In this document: positions 16,183 to 24,303 of the stretch, piece by piece | Layout: the number at the start of each line of letters is the position of its first letter | Numbering within the stretch: position 1 is the stretch's first letter | From: Bacillota bacterium | Lineage (GTDB): Bacteria > Bacillota > Clostridia > Lachnospirales > Anaerotignaceae | Direction of reading: 5' to 3' | Assembly (NCBI GenBank): GCA_019422105.1 | Contig: JAHZDZ010000006.1 | Coordinates: 160,432-224,431, forward strand | Length of the DNA: 64,000 nt | Translations under genes and position numbers: made by a program | The notes under the pieces: model-generated | Database searches by the model: none | What the model saw: the letters and a program-made list of their open reading frames with translations, nothing else | What the model was told of the DNA's origin: nothing

Positions 16183-18990
16183 ATGAAATGTAAAACAGGT
16201 TTGAAAAAGCTGCTGGCAGCGGGCGTTATAGCCGGCGTTTTGCTAAGCATCAATACATATCCCGCTTTTGCGGCACAAAAGCTTTATAGTCAGGTGACAA
16301 CAGAAACAGTGACGAAGGGCGTTACTTATGAAAAGAATCATCGTCTGACAGCAGACGGATGGCAGGATATTTATGTTTTAAAGGTAAATTTAGATGATTC
16401 CAATATCAAAATAGCACCGGTAGAGTCCTCAACGGAATACGGCTTGAAGGAAACAGTGCTGAAAATGATTACGGACAGCGGGGCCGTTGCGGGTGTTAAT
16501 GCGGATTTCTTCGGCATGACAGGCAAATATTCCGCTTCCTTCGGCCCTGTTATCAAGGACGGTAATCTGGTCTCTGCTGGCACCGACAGAAATATCGGCA
16601 AAAATGAATACGCAACCTTCTTTTTGGACAATGAGGGAAATCCGTTTATCAATTTCTTCAATTTAAAGGCAGACTTTTATGCCAATACCAATTCCCATCT
16701 GGAATTGGCTTCCATCAATAAGATAACGGAAATGAAATATCCCATTTATTTTGACGCCAATGCATCTGCTGATACCGGGGATTTGGACGCCCGCTTTAGC
16801 GGTCTTGTAAAGCTGGTCGTTGAAAACGATGTGATTACAAAGATTTCCGCAAAGGGGGAAACGGTTTCTGTTCCCGAAAACGGTTATCTCATTATTATGA
16901 ATGGTGATTACTACGATGGAGTTAGCCAGTATTTTACAGTGGGACAGAATACGGATTTAAAAATTCAGGCATCTCTGGATTTAAACAAAATTGATACTGC
17001 CATAAGCGGTGTTGGAAAGATACTGGAAAACGGGCAGCTTTCCGCAAACCCGGGACTTGTCATAAACGGCAGGCAGCCAAGGACAGCTCTTGGAATATCA
17101 CAGGATAAAAACACATTGATTTTAATGGTTGTTGACGGCAGAGGGACATCAATTGGCGCGACGCATCAGGAGATGGCGGATTTGATGTTGGAATATGGTG
17201 CCTATGACGCCATGCATCTTGACGGCGGCGGTTCCACTACAATGGTAGCAAATACAACAGAGGATATGGCTCCTGTTGTAAAAAACAAGGTGTCAGACGG
17301 CGCGGAGAGAAAGGTTATCAATGCAGTAGGCGTATTTAACAATGCGCCTGTCACAGAATTGAGCCAAATTGTACTGAAGCCTTCCAAGGAAAGGATATTT
17401 AAGGGTAATTCTGTCAGCTTTCAGGTGATAGGTTACGATGAATATTATCATAAGCTGGATGTGCCTGTGGGAGATGTGACATTTGAGACCAGCGACCCAG
17501 AGGGTGTTTTTAACGGCAGTGTATTTACTCCCAATACAGAAGGAAAAGCGATTGTAACGGCTACCTATAATGGACTTTCTGCAGTGGCTACAGTGGACAC
17601 CATGGCTCTTGCCACACTGAAGGCCAATGTGGATTCCCTTAGCATGGATGTAGGACAGACGGCACAGCTCTCCTTCACGGGCGTCAGTACAGAAGGATAT
17701 GAGGGGGCCATATCCAATGTCGTGGTATCATCCGATTTGGGCACCTATGAAAACGGTGTGTTTACTGCAACACAGACAGGCGCCGGATACATTCAGTGTT
17801 CTCTGGGCGCGGCTAACTACTATATTAAGCTTTCTGTGGACACACAGCCAAAGGATATTACCTCCTTTGAGGATAATCAGGCGCTGACATTTACAAGCTA
17901 TCCCAAGACGATTCCGGGTGCGGCTTATGTGACAACCTATACGGCGGCGACGGGAAGCAAATCGCTGGCCCTTGAGTATACCTTTGCCCAGTCTGATACG
18001 ACCCAGGCGGCTTATATGCAGTTTAATACGCCGTTTGCAATCGGCGGAAGCCCAACCGTATTAAAGATGAAGGTTTATGGCAATAATTCTGGACAATGGC
18101 TCAGAGGGAAACTTCTTGATGCTGACGGCAAAGAGATAATTATAGATTTTACAAAAAACATAAACTGGACGGGTTGGCAGGAGGTAAGTGCTTCCATACC
18201 GGCAGGTACAAAATATCCTGTAAAGCTGGATACCATTTATGTTGCTGCTCTTTCCAATACAGATACAGACAAAAAGGCATTATATTTTGATGATTTGTCC
18301 GGTACCTTCCCGCTGGAGAGCGATGTCACCATACCGGCTTCCACTTCCGTGCCGGACAGCAAAAGGGCTGATTTGAGCCAGAAGGAAGCAGGCGCCTATT
18401 ATATTAATATTGCGGGAACGGTTATGAGTGACAATCAAAATATAAAAGCTTCCCCAAGCTATACAGACGCCAGAGTTAATGTGCATAATCAGCTTCAGAC
18501 AGATGCCGGTCTTATGGTTTATGGGGGTAAAAGTGACATTTCCGCTCAGAGCAGTGTTGACACATTAAAATGGTGGTCACAGTATAAATACTACGATAAG
18601 AACGGGGTGTCTGTTGTTCAGATGACGGCGGCAAACGGATCTCTCAGGACGACAAGCGCGGCACAATGGCTGTATTTTCAAAATGATATTGCTAATTCCG
18701 CCAATAAAAATGTCATTATTCTGTTAGATAAATCACCCTCAAACTGGAGTGACGCTCAGGAGGCTATTTTGTTCAGAAGCGCGCTGAGTGAATTAAAGGA
18801 AAGCGGCAAGGAGATTTTTGTGGTTTCCTCCAGCGGCTACAGCTATTGGAACACGGTGAAAGAGGGAATTCGTTACATAAATCTTCCTGATTTATGGAAT
18901 CCTAACGGCAGTGTTAACACAAACTTTAAGATACTTACCTTCAAGGTAAGCGGTGACAGCATGGTTTATGATGTGAAAAACGCTTTTTAA
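16183..18990 (+). CDS. Secreted phosphodiester glycosidase (NAGPA-like) with Ig-like and carbohydrate-binding-like regions
   Basis: The 935-aa protein has a signal peptide (KKLLAAGVIAGVLLS, cleaved near AFAAQ). The catalytic phosphodiester glycosidase domain (about 45-385) shows GVNADFFGMTGKYSASFGPV and AMHLDGGGSTTMV, the hallmark of the family related to the human uncovering enzyme, which removes sugars capping phosphates. Two Ig-like regions follow (about 390-545), then a beta-sandwich resembling a carbohydrate-binding module (about 555-705). The last 230 residues form a separate unit with NVIILLDKSPSNWSDAQEA and EIFVVSSSGYSYW that I do not recognise confidently; it recalls calcineurin-like or capsule-type C-terminal domains. 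It probably acts on wall glycopolymers or exopolysaccharide. Confidence 0.85.
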   Translation: MKCKTGLKKLLAAGVIAGVLLSINTYPAFAAQKLYSQVTTETVTKGVTYEKNHRLTADGWQDIYVLKVNLDDSNIKIAPVESSTEYGLKETVLKMITDSGAVAGVNADFFGMTGKYSASFGPVIKDGNLVSAGTDRNIGKNEYATFFLDNEGNPFINFFNLKADFYANTNSHLELASINKITEMKYPIYFDANASADTGDLDARFSGLVKLVVENDVITKISAKGETVSVPENGYLIIMNGDYYDGVSQYFTVGQNTDLKIQASLDLNKIDTAISGVGKILENGQLSANPGLVINGRQPRTALGISQDKNTLILMVVDGRGTSIGATHQEMADLMLEYGAYDAMHLDGGGSTTMVANTTEDMAPVVKNKVSDGAERKVINAVGVFNNAPVTELSQIVLKPSKERIFKGNSVSFQVIGYDEYYHKLDVPVGDVTFETSDPEGVFNGSVFTPNTEGKAIVTATYNGLSAVATVDTMALATLKANVDSLSMDVGQTAQLSFTGVSTEGYEGAISNVVVSSDLGTYENGVFTATQTGAGYIQCSLGAANYYIKLSVDTQPKDITSFEDNQALTFTSYPKTIPGAAYVTTYTAATGSKSLALEYTFAQSDTTQAAYMQFNTPFAIGGSPTVLKMKVYGNNSGQWLRGKLLDADGKEIIIDFTKNINWTGWQEVSASIPAGTKYPVKLDTIYVAALSNTDTDKKALYFDDLSGTFPLESDVTIPASTSVPDSKRADLSQKEAGAYYINIAGTVMSDNQNIKASPSYTDARVNVHNQLQTDAGLMVYGGKSDISAQSSVDTLKWWSQYKYYDKNGVSVVQMTAANGSLRTTSAAQWLYFQNDIANSANKNVIILLDKSPSNWSDAQEAILFRSALSELKESGKEIFVVSSSGYSYWNTVKEGIRYINLPDLWNPNGSVNTNFKILTFKVSGDSMVYDVKNAF

Positions 18991-19030
18991 TCTTTTTTTA
19001 AGAGATAAAGCATGAACGTAATACAGAAGG

Positions 19031-19059
19031 GGGGCGGAATTTTTCCGCCCTATCTTTTT
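19031..19059 (+). terminator. Terminator after the phosphodiester glycosidase gene
   Basis: GGGCGGA / TCCGCCC stem with an ATTTT loop, then TATCTTTTT. Confidence 0.8.
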
Positions 19060-19113
19060 GCAGGGACGATTTAGAAAAAAATCGCATATCACCCAATATT
19101 TTGTAAGTTATAT

Positions 19114-19142
19114 TTGTCAAACAGGTTGTTTTGCGTTAATAT
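19114..19142 (+). promoter_or_regulatory. Sigma-A promoter for the envelope polysaccharide operon
   Basis: TTGTCA (19114-19119), 17-base spacer, TAATAT (19137-19142), 38 bases before the murJ start. It is the only convincing promoter before the seven-gene run ending at 27297. Confidence 0.65.
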
Positions 19143-19180
19143 AAAGGATAAAGTAAATTTATGAGTGATGAGGGAAGATA

Positions 19181-20752
19181 ATGTCTGAAAAAAATAAAAG
19201 CGCATTAAAAACCGTTAGTTTTATGATGATCATTACGCTTTTTGGCAAAATTCTGGGGCTATTGCGGGATGTAACCCTTGCCAGCAATTTTGGCTCCTCT
19301 ATGGAGGCAAACGCCTTTATGAGCGCAAGCCGTATTCCACGGCTGTTTTTTGATGCGGTTTTTGCAGCGGCTATCTCTTCCAGCTTTATTCCGGTTTTTA
19401 ATGAAATCCTGGAGAAAAAAGGGAAAAAGGAGGCGTTTTCTTTTTCCAACTGTTTTGTTTCCATGGTGATTGTTTTTACCTTTCTAATGACGGTTTTCGG
19501 CATTTTGACGGCACCCTATCTGACGAAGCTGATAGCGGGTCAGTTTAATCCCAAAACTGCGGTTTTGTGTACGCAGCTTCTGCGGGTTATGTTTCCGACT
19601 GTGCTTTTTACAGGGATCGCCTATTCCTTTGTGGGGATACTGCAATCTATGGATGAATTCAGCATCCCTGCGGCTTTAAGCATCGTTTCAAACGGTGTCA
19701 TCATACTCTATCTGCTGTTTTTCAGTCAAACCTTTGGTGTTTTTGGGCTTGCAGCCGCTTTTTTGATTGGATGGGCCATGCAGGTAGTGATACAGGTTCC
19801 GCCCCTTTACAAAAGAGGATACCGCTTTCGTTTTCGGCCGGATTTCAGGCAGGAGGGCATGAAAAAGGTGGTTGTCCTCATGATTCCGGTTATGGTAAGT
19901 ACCTGGATACAGCCTATCAATGTTGCAATCAATACGAATTTTGCTTCCGGCCTTTTTGACGGAAGTGCTGTCAGCACCATTGAGTATGCCAATACTCTGT
20001 ATACTATGATTGTGGGCGTATTTGTGCTCTCCATCGCAAACGTCATATTTCCTGAGCTTTCAAGGCTTACAACCAATCAGGATGAGAAGAGATTTGCCTC
20101 AACTGTTCATATGACTATCAAGGTCATGGCTTTTATACTGATTCCCATGATGGTAGGTCTCATGTGCCTGAGTACACCGCTGATTCGGTTAATATACCAG
20201 AGGGGAGACTTTACTGCCTTTGATACGGCTTTGACATCCAGAGCGCTGTTTTTCTTTTCGCTGGGAATGTTTGGCTATGGAGTACAGACCATATTGAGCA
20301 GGGCTTTTTACGCAAGGCAGGATGGAAAGACGCCTTTCATTTCAGGCGTTGCCTCTATTGCCGCCAATATTATACTTTGTTTTTTATTGGTGAAGCCTTT
20401 TGATGTGGCCGGTCTTGCCTTTGCCTCCGCCATGTCCTCAACTGTCTCTGCCCTTGTACTGTGGGTGCCTATGGCCAGAAAAAATAAGGGCCTGATGGAC
20501 AGGCAGACGGCCCTTGATATACTGAAAATGGTTGCCTGTGCGGCAGTGATGGCGGCATTGGTGATTGTACTTCGCAATGCGCTTCTTATAAGGCTTCCGG
20601 ATACCTTTTTCGGCAGAATCATGGTGGTAGGAGTCCCTACGGCGGCAGGCGTTTTGGTTTATATGGTTTTAACGCGGCTTCTTGGCTTGCAGGAATCTCG
20701 CATGGTGTTTGATATTATCATTAAGTTTGTAAATAAATTTCGTGATCGTTAG
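19181..20752 (+). CDS. murJ: MurJ/MviN-family lipid flippase
   Basis: A 523-aa polytopic membrane protein of the MOP superfamily with about 14 hydrophobic segments. The N-terminal signature is clear: FGKILGLLRDVTLASNFGSS and FFDAVFAAAISSSFIPVFNE. MurJ flips lipid II across the membrane; its homologues also flip other lipid-linked saccharides. Here it heads an operon of polysaccharide genes rather than a peptidoglycan cluster, so it might serve the wall polymer made by the neighbours, although a general MurJ role is equally compatible. The next gene starts 14 bases downstream. Confidence 0.92.
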   Translation: MSEKNKSALKTVSFMMIITLFGKILGLLRDVTLASNFGSSMEANAFMSASRIPRLFFDAVFAAAISSSFIPVFNEILEKKGKKEAFSFSNCFVSMVIVFTFLMTVFGILTAPYLTKLIAGQFNPKTAVLCTQLLRVMFPTVLFTGIAYSFVGILQSMDEFSIPAALSIVSNGVIILYLLFFSQTFGVFGLAAAFLIGWAMQVVIQVPPLYKRGYRFRFRPDFRQEGMKKVVVLMIPVMVSTWIQPINVAINTNFASGLFDGSAVSTIEYANTLYTMIVGVFVLSIANVIFPELSRLTTNQDEKRFASTVHMTIKVMAFILIPMMVGLMCLSTPLIRLIYQRGDFTAFDTALTSRALFFFSLGMFGYGVQTILSRAFYARQDGKTPFISGVASIAANIILCFLLVKPFDVAGLAFASAMSSTVSALVLWVPMARKNKGLMDRQTALDILKMVACAAVMAALVIVLRNALLIRLPDTFFGRIMVVGVPTAAGVLVYMVLTRLLGLQESRMVFDIIIKFVNKFRDR

Positions 20753-20766
20753 GATGGAGGGATAGT

Positions 20767-22191
20767 GTGGTTGAGAGCAGCTTATTTGTAGCTTTTTGTG
20801 CCAAAATTGCAGGCTGGTTTTCAGGGCAATTTCAAAAAAGCCGGCTGATAGCGTTTTTTCTGACGCAAAACGACAGGGAGGCTACCGCGCAAAACAGTAT
20901 ATTCAATAGAGTATTTTATGGTATCGTTCATTTTTTTCAGGCTGTATTCAAAGCTTTAAGGCTCGACAGGCTTTTTAGCGGCAGTATTTATAAGGTACCG
21001 TTTATCTGGTGCTTTTTTACGGTTTTTGCCGCACCCTTTTTACCGACAATGCTGGTACTTTTGATGGCTGTGGCAACCTTTGCGTCACTTGCCCTAAGTC
21101 TGATTTGTGATAAGGGAAAAAAACTGAGATACTTTGCAATCAATAAATATATTTACATGTATGCCGGTGTTTACCTTTTTGCAATATTTACCTCCGTATC
21201 CAGACGGGGAAGCCTTTTGGGAGGCTTGCTGACAATATGCTTTATGCTGTTTTTCATTGTGGTTATCAATGCTGTGGAAACAAAACAACAGCTCCGTTTT
21301 CTTATGTTCTTTTTTGTCTGTGCCGGTATATTGGTAGCGCTGTATGGCTTTTACCAGTTCATGTTTCCTGCCAAGTACAGCGGCGTCTGGGTGGATACGG
21401 ACATGTTTCAGGATATCCGTTTCCGTGTCTATTCAACCCTTGAAAATCCCAATGTTTTGGGCGAATATTTTCTTCTGGTCATTCCGGTTGCCTTTGCCTG
21501 TTTCCTGAACAGCGAAAAAATGATATTGAAGCTGTTTTACCTGGGGGCAACGGGAATTATGATGCTGTGTCTTATCCTTACCTATTCCAGGGGCTGTTAT
21601 ATTGGCATATTGGTAGCAATGGGCATGTTTCTTGTTCTTCTTGACAGGCGTTTTATACTCCTGGGTATTTTAGGGCTTCTCCTGCTCCCCTTTGTACTGC
21701 CGGATACGATTATTAACCGTTTTATGAGTATCGGCAATATGCAGGATTCTTCCACCAGCTACAGAGTCTATATCTATATGGGAACGATTGCTATGCTGAA
21801 GGACTACTGGCTTTGCGGCATTGGCCCGGGTACAGATGCCTTTAATCAGGTTTACCCGGCATATGCATATAATTCTATCAGCGCCCCCCATTCTCACAAT
21901 CTGTTTTTACAAGTCATGTGCGACGCGGGTATCTGCGGTATATTTGTATTTGTTGCTATCATCTATCAATATTACAAGGCGGCCTTTGCCTCCCTGACAA
22001 GGGAAAGAGACAAAAAGAACAGAACGCTGATTATCGCGGGCATATCCGCAATCAGCGGCTTTATGGTGCAGAGTCTTTTTGACTATACCTTTTATAACTA
22101 CAGAGTTATGCTGCTGTTTTGGATAGCTCTGGCTTTCGGCATTTTATTTACTGATATTCCATCCCTTGGAGAGGAGAGAAAAAAAGTATGA
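20767..22191 (+). CDS. O-antigen ligase-like membrane protein (Wzy_C/RfaL family)
   Basis: A 474-aa protein with about 11-12 membrane segments and the large extracytoplasmic loop typical of O-antigen ligases and polymerases. The Wzy_C region includes VFRVYSTLENPNVLGEY-like sequence (FRVYSTLENPNVLGEYF), LTYSRGCYIGILVA, and the loop residues GIGPGTDAFNQVYP and SAPHSHNLFLQVMCDAG, which contain the conserved histidine pair. Such enzymes transfer or polymerise glycans carried on undecaprenyl phosphate. GTG start at 20767 follows GGAGGG. Its last four bases overlap the next gene, indicating translational coupling. Confidence 0.88.
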   Translation: MVESSLFVAFCAKIAGWFSGQFQKSRLIAFFLTQNDREATAQNSIFNRVFYGIVHFFQAVFKALRLDRLFSGSIYKVPFIWCFFTVFAAPFLPTMLVLLMAVATFASLALSLICDKGKKLRYFAINKYIYMYAGVYLFAIFTSVSRRGSLLGGLLTICFMLFFIVVINAVETKQQLRFLMFFFVCAGILVALYGFYQFMFPAKYSGVWVDTDMFQDIRFRVYSTLENPNVLGEYFLLVIPVAFACFLNSEKMILKLFYLGATGIMMLCLILTYSRGCYIGILVAMGMFLVLLDRRFILLGILGLLLLPFVLPDTIINRFMSIGNMQDSSTSYRVYIYMGTIAMLKDYWLCGIGPGTDAFNQVYPAYAYNSISAPHSHNLFLQVMCDAGICGIFVFVAIIYQYYKAAFASLTRERDKKNRTLIIAGISAISGFMVQSLFDYTFYNYRVMLLFWIALAFGILFTDIPSLGEERKKV

Positions 22192-23318
22192 TAAAGGTGC
22201 TCAATATCATAAGTGACAGCAATATCGGCGGTGCGGGAAGGTGTATCTTAAATTTCCTGAAGTATTATGACAGAAAAAACTACAGCCTTAAGGTCGTTGT
22301 TCCCAGAGGAAGCCTATTAAAGGAAGAAATAGAGAAGCTTGGAACGAGGGTTATTGAGGCAGACGGCATTGCCGATAAATCCTTTGACAGGACAGCTGTC
22401 AAAAACTTGGTGAAAATCATAAAAAAACAAAATCCGGATATTGTCCACACCCATGGGGCTGTCTCAGGGCGTATTGCGGCAAAGCTGTGCGGCAAAAGAA
22501 TAATCTATACCAGACACAGTGTGTTTCCCGTCAGTCCCCGAATCAGCCATGGAATCGGCAGAGTATTGAATAAAGCTGCCAATGAGTTTTTGGCGGATGA
22601 AATCATTGCGGTGGCGGAAGCGGCAAAGGATAATTTGACAGAGGGCGGAATATCCGAGAATAAAATTAAGGTTATTTTAAACGGTGTGGAGAAGGTAGAG
22701 CGGTGTACAGAGAATGAAAATGCCTCTGCACGGGAAGCTTACGGCATTACTCCCAATGATTTTGTTGTAGGCATTATGGCGCGCCTTGAGGAGGTAAAGG
22801 GCCACATTTATCTTATAGAGGCGGCGGAGAGAATCAAAAAAGCCGGAAAAAATATCAAGGTGCTTATTATTGGAACCGGCGCCATAGAGGATAAGCTGAA
22901 AGGCATTGTGAAGGAAAAAAATCTGGAGGATACGATTCTTTTTACAGGTTTTATTACCGATGTGAGAAGAATATTGAGCATACTGACCATACAGGCCAAC
23001 GCATCCTATGGAACAGAGGCAACAAGCCTTGCCCTTTTGGAGGGGATGAGTATGGGTATCCCGGCGGTGGTCAGTGATTACGGCGGAAACCCCGGGGTTA
23101 TCACCCATGGGGAAAATGGATTTTTGTTCCGTCAGCAGGACAGCGGGGATATGGAGCGGTATCTTTTGAAAATCATGGAGGATAAAGCGCTCTACCATTA
23201 CATGTGTGAAAGGTCACTGGAAATTTTTCAGGAGAAATTTACGGCGGAGATTTACGCCCGAAATATAGAGGCAGTATACAGCAGTGCAATAAACCAAAAG
23301 AGAGGTGCAAAAAAGTGA
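22188..23318 (+). CDS. Glycosyltransferase family 4 protein
   Basis: A 376-aa GT-B fold glycosyltransferase, cytoplasmic or membrane-associated. The acceptor-side domain begins MIKVLNIISDSNIGGAGRC with the glycine-rich loop typical of GT4. The donor-binding C-terminal half carries VVGIMARLEEVKGHIYLIEA, KVLIIGTGAIEDKL and the E-x7-E motif region in TEATSLALLEGMSMGIPAVV. The ATGA overlap with the upstream ligase and the GTGA overlap with the downstream gene show a tight operon. Sugar donor and acceptor cannot be predicted. It likely adds one residue to the lipid-linked polymer. Confidence 0.92.
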   Translation: MIKVLNIISDSNIGGAGRCILNFLKYYDRKNYSLKVVVPRGSLLKEEIEKLGTRVIEADGIADKSFDRTAVKNLVKIIKKQNPDIVHTHGAVSGRIAAKLCGKRIIYTRHSVFPVSPRISHGIGRVLNKAANEFLADEIIAVAEAAKDNLTEGGISENKIKVILNGVEKVERCTENENASAREAYGITPNDFVVGIMARLEEVKGHIYLIEAAERIKKAGKNIKVLIIGTGAIEDKLKGIVKEKNLEDTILFTGFITDVRRILSILTIQANASYGTEATSLALLEGMSMGIPAVVSDYGGNPGVITHGENGFLFRQQDSGDMERYLLKIMEDKALYHYMCERSLEIFQEKFTAEIYARNIEAVYSSAINQKRGAKK

Positions 23319-23800
23319 GCGGAAAAAAGAAGATATTCGGTATCAACCTGTTTGATATTGTAATACTGGCAATTATTGTGGTTTTGGCAGGGGGCGTTTA
23401 TGTGTTTACCCACAAGGAAAAGGTTGTGGAAACCAAAAAGCTTCGCTATACCCTTGAGCTGGCGGATAATCCGGCGGGTTTTTCAAAGGACATCAATATA
23501 GGGGACAGACTGACAGATAATGTGAAAAATTATAATATGGGGACAGTCGTGGATTTTGAGGTGGTTCCCTGCACAAAGATTACAAACGATTACGTGAACA
23601 GCGCTATTGTGGAGAGTGTTGTTCCTGATAAGGAAAATGTTATCATAACGGTGGAGGCCAATGTAACGGAAAGTGCCAACGAATATAAGGTTGACGGCAA
23701 TTATTATGTACGTGCGGGCAGGGAGGTTTCCGTAAAAGGAAACGGCTATGCGGGTATCGGCTATATTTTGACAGTGGACAGACAGGAGGGAGCGCAATGA
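23315..23800 (+). CDS. DUF4330-like single-pass membrane protein, first copy
   Basis: A 161-aa protein with a short basic N-terminus, one membrane helix (about 12-33, FDIVILAIIVVLAGGVYVF) and an outward beta-rich domain. GTG start, overlapping the upstream gene by four bases. DUF4330 proteins have no assigned role. Two adjacent copies lie between a GT4 and a GT-CsaB fusion here, so I infer a structural part of a polysaccharide export or ligation complex. The outward region has GDRLTDNVKNYNMGTVVDFE, also loosely present in the next gene as GDLLYDKTSGNCIGTI, supporting shared ancestry. Confidence 0.75.
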   Translation: MSGKKKIFGINLFDIVILAIIVVLAGGVYVFTHKEKVVETKKLRYTLELADNPAGFSKDINIGDRLTDNVKNYNMGTVVDFEVVPCTKITNDYVNSAIVESVVPDKENVIITVEANVTESANEYKVDGNYYVRAGREVSVKGNGYAGIGYILTVDRQEGAQ

Positions 23801-24288
23801 AGATAATAGACGAGAAGGGCAAGCTTTTCGGCCTGTTTAACGCCATTGACTTTTGTGTCATTGTGCTTGTGATTGTGCTTGCGGCAGGCGCTTACTATAA
23901 GTTCAGAGGCCTTGACAAGACAAGTACTACCGCAAGTACGGAAAAAATTACCTATACAGTGGAAATCAGAAGACTGCGGGATTATATTTTTCAGAATGTA
24001 AAAGAGGGCGATTTGCTCTATGACAAGACCAGCGGCAACTGTATCGGTACCATAACGAAAATTGACGGCTCCCCGGCGAAGGACTTTTTATCCTGTATTG
24101 ACGGCACCTATAAAACGGTGGAGGTAGAAAACAGGTATGACGTGGTATTGACGGTAGAAGGTGACGGTGTGAAAACAGATACCGGTTATTATATTAATAA
24201 AACCTATGAGCTGGTGCGCAACTCTTCCAGAAAATTTATGACAAAGTATTTTGAGTGTGAAGCAAAGATACAGGATATTCTCTCATGA
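23797..24288 (+). CDS. DUF4330 family single-pass membrane protein, second copy
   Basis: A 163-aa protein of the same layout as its neighbour: MKIIDEKGKLFGLFNAIDF before one membrane helix (about 18-37), then a beta-rich outward domain containing EGDLLYDKTSGNCIGTITKI. It is the more typical DUF4330 member of the two. The start overlaps the first copy by four bases. The two divergent copies in tandem suggest a hetero-oligomer rather than simple redundancy, but that is inference. Confidence 0.82.
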   Translation: MKIIDEKGKLFGLFNAIDFCVIVLVIVLAAGAYYKFRGLDKTSTTASTEKITYTVEIRRLRDYIFQNVKEGDLLYDKTSGNCIGTITKIDGSPAKDFLSCIDGTYKTVEVENRYDVVLTVEGDGVKTDTGYYINKTYELVRNSSRKFMTKYFECEAKIQDILS

Positions 24289-24303
24289 TAACGGGGTGGC
24301 TTT

